Positions 46,763-59,915 of a stretch of DNA of 64,000 nucleotides are shown here, piece after piece. Position 1 is the first letter of the stretch, and every line of letters starts with the position of its first letter. The stretch spans positions 65,366,944-65,430,943 of the forward strand of contig NC_133773.1 of the NCBI RefSeq assembly GCF_003597395.2. Direction: 5' to 3'. Both the position numbers and the translations under genes were made by a program. Source of the DNA: Chelonoidis abingdonii. Lineage: Eukaryota > Chordata > Testudines > Testudinidae. The notes beneath the pieces were generated by a model. The model ran no database searches. It saw nothing but the letters and a program-made list of their open reading frames with translations, and had not been told where the DNA came from.

Positions 46763-47067
46763 AAAAGAAACAGCATGTGATGTCATCTAGTGCTTGTTGC
46801 TGATATTTGTTTTAATGCCTGCTCCATTTGACCATGCAGTTTGCTTTGTCACACTAGAAGGCTGTAGTTGTCAGTGTATGATATGAAATGTGGCAAGAAT
46901 CTGTTTGCCAGCCACATCATGTGTAACACTGCTTGCATACTACAGAATTACTTCGTATTCCTTTCTTTCTTTATCATCACCTGTGCTAGCAGGGGTAGTA
47001 TTTACCCTTAAATTTTACTGACTGGCTTAATATTGTCTGCTCTGCTCCACGTTAATATATATTCAAT

Positions 47068-47187
47068 GTTATTGTAGCCTTGCAGATCCCAGGATATTAT
47101 AGAGACAAAGTGGGAGAAGGTGTGGTAATATCTTTTATTGCACTAACTCCAGTTGGTGATATAGACAAACTTTCAAGCTTAAATATG
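47068..47187 (+). mobile_element. SINE-like retroposon, 'gtagcc...ggtaatatc' family, truncated
   Basis: 'tgttattgtagccttgcaga', then 'cccaggatattatagagaca', 'ggtaatatcttttattg' and 'agacaaactttcaagctt'. Same family as the fold-back copy at 9420-9605, here in a single orientation. Confidence 0.75.
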
Positions 47188-47189
47188 AA

Positions 47190-48566
47190 TAGTTAGACAC
47201 CAGAAATAATAACTAAAAAAATGTGCTTACGAAAAGGTCGTACAAGTACTCTCTGAACCTAGAAGAATAAAAAAAAGATTTTTTGTAGCTTTACCTCCGA
47301 AACCATCTGGTCAAGATTCTGCCATGCACAAACTCTCTGTCCCTCACTTCTTTACATAGCAGAGCAAAAAAAATAAATATTGCTCTAATGAACAAATGTC
47401 AAATACACACTGTTTGCACTATCCAGCTATATTCTTCCAAACATTATTCTTGATAAAAAGAAAAGTGGAAGCAGATAACCATTACAGTAATTTGCCTTTT
47501 ACAAAAAAATACTCTGCTGCATTATCTCATTTTCAGATCTTCCTGCTGTTTAATATTAACATATGAAAATTACTTCTGCTGTCAATTATTCTGATTGATG
47601 TTTTAATAAAATGTGAGTAGCTGTCCTCAGATAGGAAAGTGACTGCATTCAACAAAATACCTCTGTAGGTCTCAGTCTCCCTGCAACATGGATCGCTGCA
47701 CATGCTGTGACCCTGAGTTTGGGAAATTTACATTTTTCAGAGTATCAAAAGAATATATGTATCTTATGTGAGATCTAGGAATGCTCATTTTTCTGTCTCT
47801 TTGAGGATTTATAAGCCCTTGTTACATGTAACAGATGTCTCCAGTTACATCAGGGAAAATAAAGTTGGATAATTTATGGGGAAAAAAGCATTTTTACATA
47901 GATTTTTTTTAAATGCACCACACTTCTTTCATATACGGAATGTGACCTCTGTGTGAAAACGGCCCATATTTTATATAAATACAGCTCTCTGACTGGAACT
48001 GTCAGCAACATGAACATTACACATATTTCAGTAGAAAACAAGAGCAACAAAAGAATTTCTGAATTTGACACAGACATTTCAATGAGAAAAAATCTTCCAT
48101 TAAAAAAGGGGAATCAGAGGTGAAGTCACAAATGTTACATTGTTTTCTGTTCTGCCATGTCAGCTATCTGCCCTGTTGACCCAACTGCAGCTTTTTGCCC
48201 TCTGACGTTTAGCAAATGGTTGCAAAGCTAACAAATCTCTGGAAGGACTCCAATTAGCCATCTTCATGAGATTCTCAGCACTGTTAAGGAATGAGCTACA
48301 CTCGGGAAACATGACCCCCCCAAAGTAGAAATAAAATGATTTATAGACAACTTGATTATCAAAACTTTAAAAACCTCATAAATCCAGGAACATATATCTG
48401 AACATTTATTTGTTGACATTCAAACACTGTGCCTTGATATAGATATATATTTAACACTTATTTTAAGGTTCAGTCTTGCTCTCCTATGTGTGGTCTTATA
48501 TTTCTGTGTAACCCTTATAATACCCATGATAGTACAAGATACATGGTACTTTGCATGTAAATGTCC
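47190..48566. other. No gene recognised
   Basis: AT-rich single-copy-like DNA. Confidence 0.45.
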
Positions 48567-48645
48567 TCACCCAAAAAGTGTAATGGCCCCACTGTGCCTG
48601 TAAGTTTACCACAGGACTGTAGAATCACTGATACATGTGCATACT
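48567..48645 (+). repeat. Direct repeat block A (pair with 49729-49805)
   Basis: 'aaaagtgtaatggccccact' and 'gtaagtttaccaca' match the second block in order and spacing at roughly 70% identity by eye. Class unknown. Confidence 0.5.
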
Positions 48646-49239
48646 TCAAATATAGAACCCATTTTTCCTCTCAGTTATTTCAAAGCAACTTCAGAATTGA
48701 CCCTTGTTATCTTCTTAGTTCATGCATGATATCTGTATTCCATATCTGAAACTAAGTGTAAACCCCTCTGCAATTGTGCATACCAGTATTACACTAACAA
48801 GGTTACCATACTATATATAAATATGAACTGAATTTCAACATTTTTTAGGCATTTTTCTTGAACTTGGCAGTTTGTCATGTCTATCCAGCAGGAAAAAAAT
48901 ACAGTATTTTTTTCAGTTGCACTGAAATAGCCAAAAATAGGTTCTCATTTCTGTATTGTAGCATAAAGGAAGTGGAGGCTTTGGTAAACTACTAATTTTT
49001 GTTAGGATAGCCAGTAGCAATATGTATAGAATTATTCTAGATTCCAATTCTGTTCTTGATGGAAATTGGTGCTGTGTGTGATCAACACTGGGAGAAATAT
49101 TTTACATACAGGCCCAAGTCCTTTCATCCAGTACATAGCTCGAATACTGTATCTCCAGCCAGGGCAAGGTGGAAAGGGATTCTCTTCCTTTGCTCTGTAG
49201 TCCTGAGACTCTAATACTCCCCATGAGGATCTTCATAGC

Positions 49240-49425
49240 AACTAGAACTGGTCAAAGTTTTTCAAATGAAAATATTCCTCAATGAAACATTGTCTTTTTC
49301 CAAAATTTGAAATTGTTGCAATTATTCTGCTGATATTTTTTATTTTTTCAGTGAAATGTGAAAATAAAAATTGTTGCAATTTTCTCAGTTTCCATTTTTG
49401 GTTTTCCTTCCTCCCAAAATATGAC
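49240..49425. repeat. Degenerate repeat, 'ctggtcaaagtttttcaaat' type
   Basis: 'actggtcaaagtttttcaaa' followed by A/T-rich blocks such as 'tgaaattgttgcaattattc', with a repeated 'aaattgttgcaat'. A similar start occurs at 63690. Class unknown. Confidence 0.4.
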
Positions 49426-49728
49426 TCTCCCCAAAATAGTGGTTATCTTCTTGGATAATCAAGTCTTGATTTCTGTCCCATGAGCTCACTTTAAAAATGT
49501 ACACCCATCATTGAGCTCTCCTGCATGTGTCCTAAATGTGCTGAAGAGTCTATTTTAGGTCACAGGTTTTGTGCTGACCGTACCTCAGGTAATGGTTAAC
49601 TGAAAAATCAATTGATCAAATAGGATGGAAAAAAGTACAACTCTATTTTTTGTCATGTGACCCTGCCTAAGCTGAATTTGTGCATCTGGTCATGAATTTC
49701 CTCACTGTAGTACATTTCCTCAATGGGG

Positions 49729-49805
49729 GTCATCCAAAGTGTAACGGCCCCATTGGGGCAGTAGGTTTACCACGGCCTCCTAGAACTGCTAATAGAATTA
49801 CATAC
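49729..49805 (+). repeat. Direct repeat block B (pair with 48567-48645)
   Basis: 'caaagtgtaacggccccatt' and 'gtaggtttaccacgg' resemble block A. No longer similarity is visible on either side. Confidence 0.5.
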
Positions 49806-49809
49806 TTTG

Positions 49810-52700
49810 TGGTCCCATATTAACACTCATTTGTAGCAGAATACAATGTAAAATAATAATTTGTGGTGGTTTATTTTAAAGAGTCTGCTAGCATAAGTCA
49901 CAAGGGAATAACTCAGATTGTTTATCAAACAGTGGCAGAGCTTCAAACATTCATATAGCCCTGTATTTGCCATGAGGCATATACTCATACAGTAATAAGT
50001 AGATTTTTTTAATGTTTTTCTTTAAACATACCATAGCTACTGTAGCACAACACGTCACATGACACTGGAACGGAAGATGACATAAGTCATCTCTATACAG
50101 TTAAGTCCTAAGAATTTCTACAGCTTTTTCTTTAAACTCAGTTCATTTTTATAGATGAATTAGTATTGTGTAATGATGCTAAAGATCACAGGCAGCACTA
50201 TCATGGAAACAGTGCTCAAGATCCCCACCCATCAGGGTAGGTTTAGAAGTGAATTGATGTGGGAAACTAACACATTCTGTAGAGAATTAAGTTACAAGTT
50301 GAAGGCTGATGGTCCAGCAAACTCAGCATTACATTGGAATATCATTCTGATTAGAATAGATTGCCAGAACTGCATTATAGGACATGTCATTAAATGTAGC
50401 ACCCGCAGCAGAATTTTTCAGAGAATTAGGGAGAATATTTCCTACATTAATCCTTAACAGTGTGATTCAATAAAATGCAGTAGAGAAAGTTATGCTGAAT
50501 ACCATGTTTTAATGTAACTGAGGAGGTTTAGTCATACTAATCATCTGTTGTGATTTGCAGTCTAGGAACAAGGCTGCAGGGAGACCCACGTCTGTAGAAT
50601 CGGTTAATAAAAAGATCATGTGATTTCATTCTCCCATGCCATGAGTTCAAGCCTACGTCCACATGTCTCTGAAAGTCGGCTATAAGGAATAATATTAGTC
50701 CTCTACAAATACCCTCAACCTACCTTGCAATGAGCCTTCCCAAAGTCAGTGTCTTCAGAGGCAGTTCGACTTTCCTCTTAAATTGACCAGCTAGGGCATG
50801 AAAAGGTCCAATCACCAATTTAGGTTCAGGAAGGAAGAAGAAGCAAAAAACTACACTTAAAACATTGTCCTTTCCTCACATCCAGCTGGAAAAGGAAGTG
50901 AAAGATGAAGACCAAAATTATCTTCAGGTTCACACTGTACATCATGACTTCGAATCCTCAGCTTTTCCTGTTTATAGGCCACACATTTAATTAACAAGCA
51001 CAATCCAAACATGCAGGGAGAGCAGACAATCAAATCCAAGAACTACCTCAGAGATTAATTTTACCTCAAGGATTTAATTTTTTAGGAAATATGTTTTCGG
51101 TTCAAATACCTGCAAAACCATGTTCAGGAGCTAAAAAATGAGAAACATTTAAACTGGGCTGGTTTTACATTCCACTGCACTTAAGTCACAACACTAGCTG
51201 CAACAACAAGGAGCAATACATCAGGATGATACCAGCTTTTAAAAACAAAGCCAGCTTCTAAAATAATAGTGTTCAGCATTTGAGTTCCTTTTCAATGACA
51301 TTCTAAGGGCTCCTGCCTTTAGCTGAGAGCTGCAAGGACGCAACAAAAAATGGAAGAAAAAAAATCACTTTATTTATCAAGCTTGATAGAGATTCTAAAG
51401 ATTCTCACGGACTCAATAAAAATAGATCAAAGAATTTAACATTTGTACAGACAAATGTTAAACAAAAAATCAAAAGTGCAACACAGGTAATCTGATGGAC
51501 ACATTCAAAGGAATGAAAAAGTCAGAGAGTAGAGATCAGAGCGGATTGGCAGATGTTGTTTCTTTGATCTTTAGCATCAAGCAATGGTGCAACACATGCT
51601 ACAGGTATGAAAACTTTCTTTTTCACTCTAATTAAGGCTGACACTGACACTTGTGCTCACAATTTGCAAATGTAGCTGTGTAAAAATTACTTTTACAGAG
51701 GGAAATGTCTACAAAAAATGCTAGATGGTAGAAAATCAGGTCCCAACATTACCTATTAACACATAGATAGTGACAAAGTGAAATAAAGAAACATATTAAA
51801 ATAGAAAATAAGAAAAAATACTATTGGCTCTAATTAGTGTAATGAGTGAAGTATGTGTACTTTCCTTCTATATAACAAGTCACTGTTGGCTAGCTAATCA
51901 GCGAGAGAGGGAGAGAAAGAGAGAGACTCTTTAATATTGTGCTAAATTCTACCTTCACTTAAACCCATACAAATCTATTGCTACCCATTGCAGTCAGTGA
52001 GGTTTACACAGGCATAAGGGAAACATTTCACCCATATTTTTTATTTCTGTAACTTCCAGAAGTGAAGCAATATAGAGTAAAACCTAATGTCTGTTTTGTG
52101 TATAAATCATTCACTTCATACATTGCACCCAGTGCATGTTTTATATAAATACATTTGCTATTATTTTGCTAGTGAATAGTTAGTGAAGTGACATCCAATC
52201 TCCTCTGAAAGCACATAATTATTTACTCACTGGTCCCAACTTGTGTCCTCAGAAAGCCCCAGGAGCAACAGCCAGGCTTGTTCTCAAACTGAATTAGCGG
52301 TTCCAAATATTTCCTCAAAGTACCTCAAAAGGTTTCATGCGGCTTTTTGGAACTAACCAACAGTAGCTTCATGACAATGATAACAGAAATAGCTAATTGA
52401 TGGTAAAGTGTACAAGAAGAATAGGAATCACATGGTAAGGATAATATTAGATTCGGAGTATTGGGTTGCTCTAAAAATATTTGTTAATATAAAAAAGCCT
52501 CCTCACCACAGCCACCTGATGTCACCTAACACACTACTCCCCATTCTGCAATAGCAGAGCTCATCAATGCAAAATGTGATGATGGGACAGTCTACAATAC
52601 AGTTGCGAAAATCTGGAGTAATTCCCTTGAAATTAATGGATTTATGGCAGACCTACCACATTTATAATTTAGAGTAGTCCTACTCTAAACGCTGTACCTC
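49810..52700. other. No gene recognised
   Basis: AT-rich. A 94-codon frame at 50173-50457 is unremarkable. A GA-rich microsatellite-like tract is at 51902-51925. A weak tRNA-like 'gagttcaagcctacg' is near 50644 but has no convincing A box. Confidence 0.4.
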
Positions 52701-52855
52701 TTCAGTGTAGATACTACCTATGCCAGCAGGAGGGGTTTACCCTTATTGCTGGAAGATAATCATCCAGTGATAACTGGACATCTAATCAGAGTTCTAGGTG
52801 TGAACATGCATAACACATGGTGGAAATACACCATCAATTGGTGGAGTAGACATAA
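52701..52855. repeat. MITE-like, 'cagtgtagatacta' / 'tggagtagacataatc' ends
   Basis: Ends resemble decayed 'agtgtagac' MITE termini in inverted orientation, with 'ataatcatccagtgataact' inside. Diverged. Confidence 0.4.
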
Positions 52856-52869
52856 TCTTTGCCCTAGCT

Positions 52870-53060
52870 CATAGTTGTTTCCCCCAACCTACCAGTATCA
52901 GTCCTGTCTTTCCTGGGTTGAGCCTCAGTTACTTCACTGTTTCTCATGCACCAATCTCCACCAGACTCTGGGAAAGGAAGTCAGTTGTACTGCCTGTATC
53001 AAAAGAGAGAGAAACATATAACTGGATGTCATCAGCATATTGAAGACATCACAAGCCATA
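52870..53060. repeat. Possible old retroelement fragment
   Basis: 'tttcctgggttgagcctcag' and, further on, 'aactggatgtcatcagcata' are blocks that I associate with an old dispersed amniote element, but I cannot name it. Confidence 0.35.
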
Positions 53061-55584
53061 TGTAGTGTGTATATATGTTAGAATCTATACACATATGCCA
53101 ACTGTATAAAATTCTAGCAGTCAGAGTATTTATTCATTCCTATTACCAAGGTGAATAACTTCAAAAATAAGTATCTCAACATCTCAAAAATCTTTGCACT
53201 AGAGCTCTTCAAAGGCTTTTGAGTTAAGCAAATTTGACGTTTCTAGGCTAATCCATTTATGTGAGATATACAATCAATCAGTGCTAGAATTCTTTTCAAA
53301 AAGTGAAATGCATCTATTACCTTAAGACTGTTTACTCAGTAATAGTTCTATGATTCACCTCAGATTAAGCCAAAAATTATCCCTTAGGCATAGACTACAC
53401 ATGCAAAGTTCAAAGTACATAGAATCAGTTTAAAAGAATGTAGAGGGTGTGCCAAAAATCAGCCTAATAATGATAACCTAGTTACAACTTTAACTATAGT
53501 GACACTGCTACATTCACAAACCAATGGTTCTGATGAATGGAAGGGGGTTATGATAGTTTTGGAAGTTCTTCAAAATAGATTGACCAGGCCACTTGATCTC
53601 TGGAGAGGAGAAAGTGGGGGTAGAGTGTGTAAATGATTGTTTTAGGTTGAGAAAGGTGGGTGGAAAGGTTGACTGAGTCAGAGTAAGACTGCATGTGGGA
53701 ATTGGAATCCACTCAAGCAATTGCTAATTATCTCAAAATTTGTAGGACTGGCTTTTTCTTTGCTTTCTACCTTCTTGACATCATAGCTATTGAAAGTGAT
53801 GGCATCAGGCTGTAGCAGTAGGAGTTGTGAAAGCCTATTAGCTTGCAACAAACCAAAGGTTGTGCTTATGAAAACACAAATATAGGATTTTGTGTTCCCG
53901 AATGTGCAAACCATTATGAATTATGGTTTGTGATTTGCACACAAGCCAGACTGGATTTACAGGAAGGTTTGCTGGATGCTGTGTGACCCAAATTCTGGAG
54001 GAATAGCAACCACTGCCAGCTAGTGACAAACTATTCCCATTATATTTATCACCAAGGTCTCATCCTTTATTCATCTTTTTTAGGGCTGTGACATGTTGTA
54101 AGATTCTCATTTTCTGCCTCAAAGGTTTAAAAATCCAAATCTTTCCACTGTCATAAGGGAGCCCTGTGAACAATAACACTGTTGCTTCTGAGTTAACTGA
54201 CAATTTCTTGTGGCTTAGTAGGGATTTCAAGCCTGCCCAATCACTGGAAGGAAGGCAGCACTTTCCACTTATTAGAAAGGTCTGTATCAAAATGTAATTT
54301 AACTATTTCTGTGTTCAGCTCTGTCCTTTTCACTTTTATCAAAGGCAAACACGTAGTCAAGCCCTCCAAACAGCTCTGCACAGTTCAAACAGAGATTTGC
54401 TGTTTTTTAAGACCTGATTTGTATTCACTAATACCTAATTCCTTCAGCTATCAGTCCCTCTATTCTTGTCACCTGCCATTATACCCCCACGTCCATATTT
54501 TCTTTGAGGAAACATAGCATACCAAAAATAAAATGTAGGTCACTGCCCATTGGTAGGTGAGGTGTATGTGAAAGAATAATGTTTGTTTCTTCATTTTCCT
54601 GATCATCAGGTTTTATCTTTTGGTGTTAGTATGTCTTGGAGCAATCCTACAATATATAAATGTACTGGTAAAATTGATGTTTTAAAGCCATTGTATCTTT
54701 ATTTTAGAATGATAGCAGCTAGTGACAGCTAATACTAGGATCATTCATCCCATCTGTGATGGAGTTTGAGCTGCCCTGTGATCATTTATGAACACTGTAT
54801 GTTGCCCTATTATTGATGTGTTTTCTGGATGACTATATTTTTTTAACTCAACGAACATCTGTCTGGAAGAAAATAAGTGGGAAGGAGAAGAATGGCTCAA
54901 GATAGCCACCTGTGCAAACTCTTAAGGGTTAAGGAATAAGGCCAGAACTATCCATTTCTGTAGGTTGTCTCCAGCCAAGCTACAAAACTGGTTTGAACCA
55001 GGATAGGAAAAGGCCAGCAAACACAGGAGATCAAAAGAACTCTGATTAAAAGGGGGCAGTAATTGTTTGGAAAAAACTTGCTGAGGCACAGGAACCAGAA
55101 TGGATGCATCTGAAGAACTTAGCCCTGCCTAGGTTACCAATGGGGGGATGGCAAAACTTTAGGCATGACAGACATGCACGTAAAATACTCATTGTAAAAT
55201 CATTTTTCTCTAAATGCTTTGTTCCTTTGCCAAAACAAACAACATCTTGGTCTTCAGAAAGCGGCTTTGTCACTGTATTCCACTGGTCACAGATTCCTGA
55301 AGGGAAGAACTACACATGCCCAAACTCTGCCAGATCAGATTGGTAAGAACGGTGGATATACAGGGTAATATCACCCAGAGCATGGGCTAAGAGTCAGAGC
55401 ACTGCAAAATTCCACTCCAGGATAGGTAAAAGCACAAGGCCTGACACCTGAGGGTGTGCACTCAGAGAGACCAGGAAGGGGACAGAGGTGGTTAGCCCTG
55501 AAAACATGACACCATCCATCTACCAATAAAAGATTGTTCCCTTCATGTTTTAGTGTATTGTGCAGCTTAGTTTTATTGTGCCAA
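53061..55584. other. No gene recognised
   Basis: AT-rich; frames of 60 to 80 codons without features. Confidence 0.45.
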
Positions 55585-55716
55585 GTACTGGGATCTACCA
55601 CTTTCCTTGGGAAACTTTTCTATAGCCTATTACATTGTCTAACTGTGACATGTATCCCAATATTCAGCTTAATTTTCCCCTCTTAGTTTCATCCTAGTTT
55701 TCGCCTATTTATATCC

Positions 55717-56121
55717 TGTAACAGGGTGCTGGCCTAAGAAGCACTTGAACCAGCCCATCTTAGCTCAGCTCCCAAAAAGGGGAAGTAATTGGAGCTGGCA
55801 GGGTGTGGCTCATTAAAAGGCTGCAAGGTAATTACCTGTGAGCTTTATGGAGCAGAGGCCTATAAAGCTAGCAGGAAGGAACAGGAAAAGGGGGGGGGGG
55901 AGGGAGGGAGGGATTGATTGATTGATTGATTGATTGCTGTTCCCACTTAGCTACAGGAACTAGCTGTTCTGCAGGTGGCTGCCTGAGTGCTATTGAAGTG
56001 TACAGAACTGTATATAGATGGTGGTGGAAATGCATGCGGGGAAATAAAAGACACTGAGGTTTGCAAAACACTGGTCTCTGCTTTGTACCACAAGCAAGGA
56101 AGGGCACATCTACTATCCCCA
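55717..56121 (+). mobile_element. Solo LTR, about 405 bp, in CR1
   Basis: Begins 'tgtaacagggtgctgg' and ends 'tactatcccca' (TG...CA). A TATA-like 'ctataaagc' is at 55860-55868 and a polyadenylation signal AATAAA at 56043-56048. The flanks 'tatcc' (55712-55716) and 'tattc' (56122-56126) could be a 5-bp duplication with one change. No internal proviral sequence, so LTR-LTR recombination is the simplest origin. Exact 3' end is uncertain by a few bases. Confidence 0.8.
55912..55937 (+). repeat. (GATT)n microsatellite
   Basis: About six 'gatt' units after a G/A-rich run (55889-55911), inside the solo LTR. Confidence 0.9.
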
Positions 56122-56544
56122 TATTCCATATGAAATAGTGTATTCTTCTCCTTTCATGTTTACACCCTTTAGATGTTTGTAGATAGTTATAGCTCCCTTA
56201 ATCTCACACTTAAACAGCACTTGGCCATGTAGTATATATTATTTAACTCTTTTAATCTTCATGGTTTTCTCTGAATTCTTTTCAGTTTGTCTATATCTCT
56301 AAGCTAATCAAATGTACAGAACTCAATGCAATATTCAAGGTATAGTTGAATCAGATTCATAAAGAGCGAGACAATTACCTACCATTTTCATGATACGATG
56401 CATTTACATCCAAAAAATTCATGTTGGCCTTTTTCAGAAGCCAGATCATATTGCAAATGTATGTGTACTATGGTCTGCTCCATCACAGTTAGGTCTATTT
56501 CAGCATTACTGATTGATATATTTTCCCTCCCATTGAATTAATGG

Positions 56545-56612
56545 AGGAAATCCTAGCTCCACTGAATAGCAACAGTCCCTTTGACTTTCATGGAGCCAGG
56601 ATTTGACCCTCT
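56545..56612. repeat. Palindromic block, 'aaatcctagctccactgaa' type
   Basis: 'gaggaaatcctagctccact' faces 'catggagccaggatttgacc'. The same short foldback is at 62592-62664. Confidence 0.6.
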
Positions 56613-56860
56613 GTGCTTCAGATTATTTTTTCTAAATCCATTAGTCTGCATTTTTTCGACATTGAAGCATTTTTTAATGTCCCAGCCATGTTTCTAGCCT
56701 GTCTAGGTCCTTTTGTATTTCTTCCTTGCCCCCACAAGTATTTGTTTCCTCCCAATTTAGTGTCATTTTAAAGTTTAATTAGTGTTATTTTTATGCTTAT
56801 CCACATCAATAATGAACATGTTAAATAAAACTGCAATATTAAGGATTACAATAATTATTT

Positions 56861-57790
56861 AATATCAAAGCACTATGAAGGCATTAGTATTCATACATGC
56901 TATCTTCCTTATTTGTATCAGGATCTATGAGAGTGCAAAATTCAGGCAAGCTAGACATTTACTTGACTAGCTAGACATCAATTAAAAAGAATCTTAAGAA
57001 TGTTACTGCATTTTACCTACAATTTATAAAGCACCCATTAAAATGGAAAAGGAGCTGTATCTGGTGTTACATGGCTTAGAGTCTGTTAAAAAAAATGCAA
57101 AAAGAACAAAATTCCAGTCCTCATAACAACTGCTCCTTCATCAAGATCAGTTTTGTACAAATAATAATTGTAATTTTTCTAGGTTGGCTTGAATCATTAC
57201 TGTGACTAACATAGTATAAAGTGAAGTTGGATGTTCAGTAAGGTCAGCAGCTCGCATGGGGATGAGAGACAGAAAGGAAGATTTTTATTTTAGGCATCAT
57301 ATCTCCAAATGAATATTGGCAGGAGGAAATGAGGAGGGAGTAGATTAGAGTTCTTGTTTATTGTGTCTTCTGGTTCAAAGTGCACCCAGAGAGTGGGAAA
57401 ATGCAGCTGGGAAAGAAGCAAAAGGAGAACGGTATATTTAGAGTTGACATTGCTCTCCAACCCAGCAACAAGATGGCAAAGCATAATCAAGACTGAAGTG
57501 AGCACACTGTGAAGTACTGGAAATTATTTTAAATGGAGGTTTTTAAGTAAGCTTTGACAGGTTTTCTTTTAATTAAAACAGGGAGAGAACTGGCTACCCA
57601 AGCCAAGTTTTTCATTACTTAAATAGAGAGGTTCCCAAACAATAACTCTAAGTCATGTTAATAGATTAAACATAAACAACAGCAGCTGCTTTTTCATCAT
57701 GTTGCAACTAATGTCAATATTTCTCCCTGCCTCTGTTTTTTAATGTCAACAATGTCTGGACAAATGGAACATTAAAGTAAATAGTAACCT
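56861..57790. other. No gene recognised
   Basis: AT-rich; nothing delimited. Confidence 0.45.
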
Positions 57791-57796
57791 TGTCTA

Positions 57797-57962
57797 TGTT
57801 TTTCAGTGTAACCAATATAGTTATACCAGCATAACCCCCTCTAATTCTGGTATAAAAGCACCATTTTTTTTGGTTTAGCTCATGTCACTTGGGAAGGGGT
57901 TTTGCCTGTATAACTGTATTAATATAACTGGTAAAACATTCCCATGCAGACAAAATCTTAGA
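57797..57962. repeat. MITE-like foldback with 'accaatatagttataccagc'
   Basis: 'gtaaccaatatagttatacc' (57809 on) faces 'gtataactgtattaatataa' (57907 on). Inner 'accccctctaattctggtat' and outer 'ccttgtctatg' / 'cagacaaaatc' are also roughly symmetric. Confidence 0.55.
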
Positions 57963-57964
57963 TT

Positions 57965-59329
57965 TCCTGGGTTGTTTTTTGCACATGCAGTAGTTATGGC
58001 TTCAAGAAGGTAGTAAATAAAGTGATCACTGACAAAAGTTGCCCAGATAACATTTTAAGTTTTCTGCAGAGACATCTTAAATTGTCATTTGGATGCACAC
58101 TTTAATCAAATCACAATAAAGACAGTTAATGAAAGCAATTAAATTATTAATATTGGCATACTGCCCTCTCAATATGCCAGGATCACTGCTGATGCCGACA
58201 GCTATAACTCCACAGACTTCAAAGGAATATAGCACCTGCTTAGCCAACAGTGAATTTGTGCCAGTGAGAGGGAACCATCAGTATGCTAATAAATCCCTGT
58301 GAGCTGAGTACAGTATAAACTAGTCTCCCAATACTTTACTAAATTAACTTCTCTATAGTCCATTTTTTAATTGAATGTATTCCCAGTTTGCTCAAAATTA
58401 GGCTTCTTTTTAGGAAAGCTTCCCCTTCCCCCCTACCCCCCCCCCCACTTGTCTAGGGGCAATGGGATTTTCCAGTGTGATATATAATACCAAGATAGCT
58501 CTCCAGTATGACCAAATTCTGATCATAAAGGAATTCATGAGTCTTAATTTCCTTACATTTTCCATCCTTGTGAGCAAGCCATTACAGTGTTTCTATACAT
58601 TAGAAATAAGAAACAAACATTTCCTTTCTGTAAGTACAGGAAATGTTTGGAGAAGAATCAAATCAATTCTCAATGGAAAAAAACAGTAGGAAAAAGACTT
58701 GTACTTTTTCCAGTTACTGTAAAACTTCTTTGCCCTCCCCTCAACCCATTACACAGGAGAAAAATGAAGTTACCTCCTCTGGCCTCTTTTCTAAAGATTT
58801 ATTCAGTCATACAGTACATTGTGTAAATGAAATGAAACCAAAACACCAGAGGCTTTGGAATAAAACATTTTACTGTCTTATTGTGAAGTTCTTTTTTTTA
58901 TATGTTTGTCTGGCATCATAAAACTAGGTTTTCATCTGAGCATAAAAAAACACAGCATATCCTATGAGAGGCCAGTCCCCATGCTGTACGTACACACTTA
59001 GCCAGAGAAGGGCTGATCACTGCCACCTGCTCACAGCTGTAATATTATGGGGAACTTTTGTTGGGAAATAGCCTTAGCAGCATCAAAATGACACTTCCCA
59101 CCATAGCCCAGCTGTACCTTCCAGACGACAACATTTCTGTCCTCTTCTTCCTTGGTTATTATTGTTGTTTGTTTCAGACTGTATAACATGACAGAAAAAC
59201 TGTGTTAGTAGAGGATTGATTGATATATTGTTTTGTTTCTCTTCATGTGCCACAATTGGAAGCTGCATGAGTGTAGATATATTATTGTAGCAATGCGACA
59301 ACTCACTGACATGGCGCTTCATGCTGGTT
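57965..59329. other. No gene recognised; C-run at 58435-58446
   Basis: AT-rich, with a pyrimidine tract at 58420-58446. Overlapping frames at 58462-58921 (75 to 92 codons) are in three different phases and have no features. Confidence 0.45.
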
Positions 59330-59915
59330 GTCCTGGGAATTAGCTTTTCCAGCCTTGGAGCACCCTTTGACAGCCAGTATCCCACATGCGTCAGGCCCCC
59401 GTGTCCCTCCCAGACCCCAGTGCCCCTTTACCTTGGGTGCTGCTCCCTGGCAGTACCCCCCCGCTCTCTGGGTTTCCCCTTCCAGGGGAACCCCCAACCC
59501 TCTACCCCAACCTTGCCTCAGTGGCTATTGCCAGTCACCATCTAGCCCCCACTCACTGGGGCAGACTGCAGTTTATCAGCCACACATCATCGGCAAGGGG
59601 TGGGGTTGGACCTGCTGCCTTTGCCTACCATGGGCTGCACTCTACAACCCCAGTACCCTTTCCAGCCTTGGTCTGCAGCCTGGGGTTTTCCAGGCTGGTG
59701 CTCCCCAGCTCCTTTGGCTTTTCCCTGGCCCTCTCTAGAGAGAGACTGCCTGAGCTCCTGGCCCACAGGCTTTTATAGGGCCAGCTGTGGCCTGATTGGG
59801 GTATGTGGCCCCAGTTGTGGCTGCCTTCCCCATCAGTGTAATCTTTGACTCACAGCCCCAGCCCTCTCCCAGGCCAGACTGTTCACAATTTGGTTGCTGG
59901 TTTCCTCCTTGCTCT
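59330..59915. repeat. GC-rich turtle dispersed repeat, LTR-like
   Basis: 'ttccagccttggagcaccct', 'cagtgcccctttaccttggg', 'actggggcagactgcagttt', 'ggcttttatagggccagctg' and 'ggcctgattggggtatgtgg' are blocks I recall from a multi-copy turtle repeat with LTR-like properties. 'ttttata' at 59771-59777 is TATA-like. Orientation, ends and class are uncertain. Overlapping frames of 82 to 136 codons here are not genes. Confidence 0.55.

Larger units (their letters stand above)
55585..56860 (-). mobile_element. CR1 LINE 3' region, interrupted by a solo LTR
   Basis: Left part 55585-55716 ('ccttgggaaacttttctata', 'atattcagcttaattttccc') and right part 56122-56860 ('catgtttacaccctttagat', 'gtttgtagatagttat', 'gacaattacctaccattttc', 'ggtccttttgtatttcttcc', 'gaacatgttaaataaaactg') are in the same minus-strand CR1 frame of reference and continue each other. 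No usable ORF remains. A small palindromic block at 56545-56612 may be a further insertion. Confidence 0.85.

Noticed and set aside
59328..59778. Overlapping plus-strand frames of 136 and 130 codons
   Set aside because: They sit in a GC-rich dispersed repeat, overlap in different phases and have no recognisable domain.
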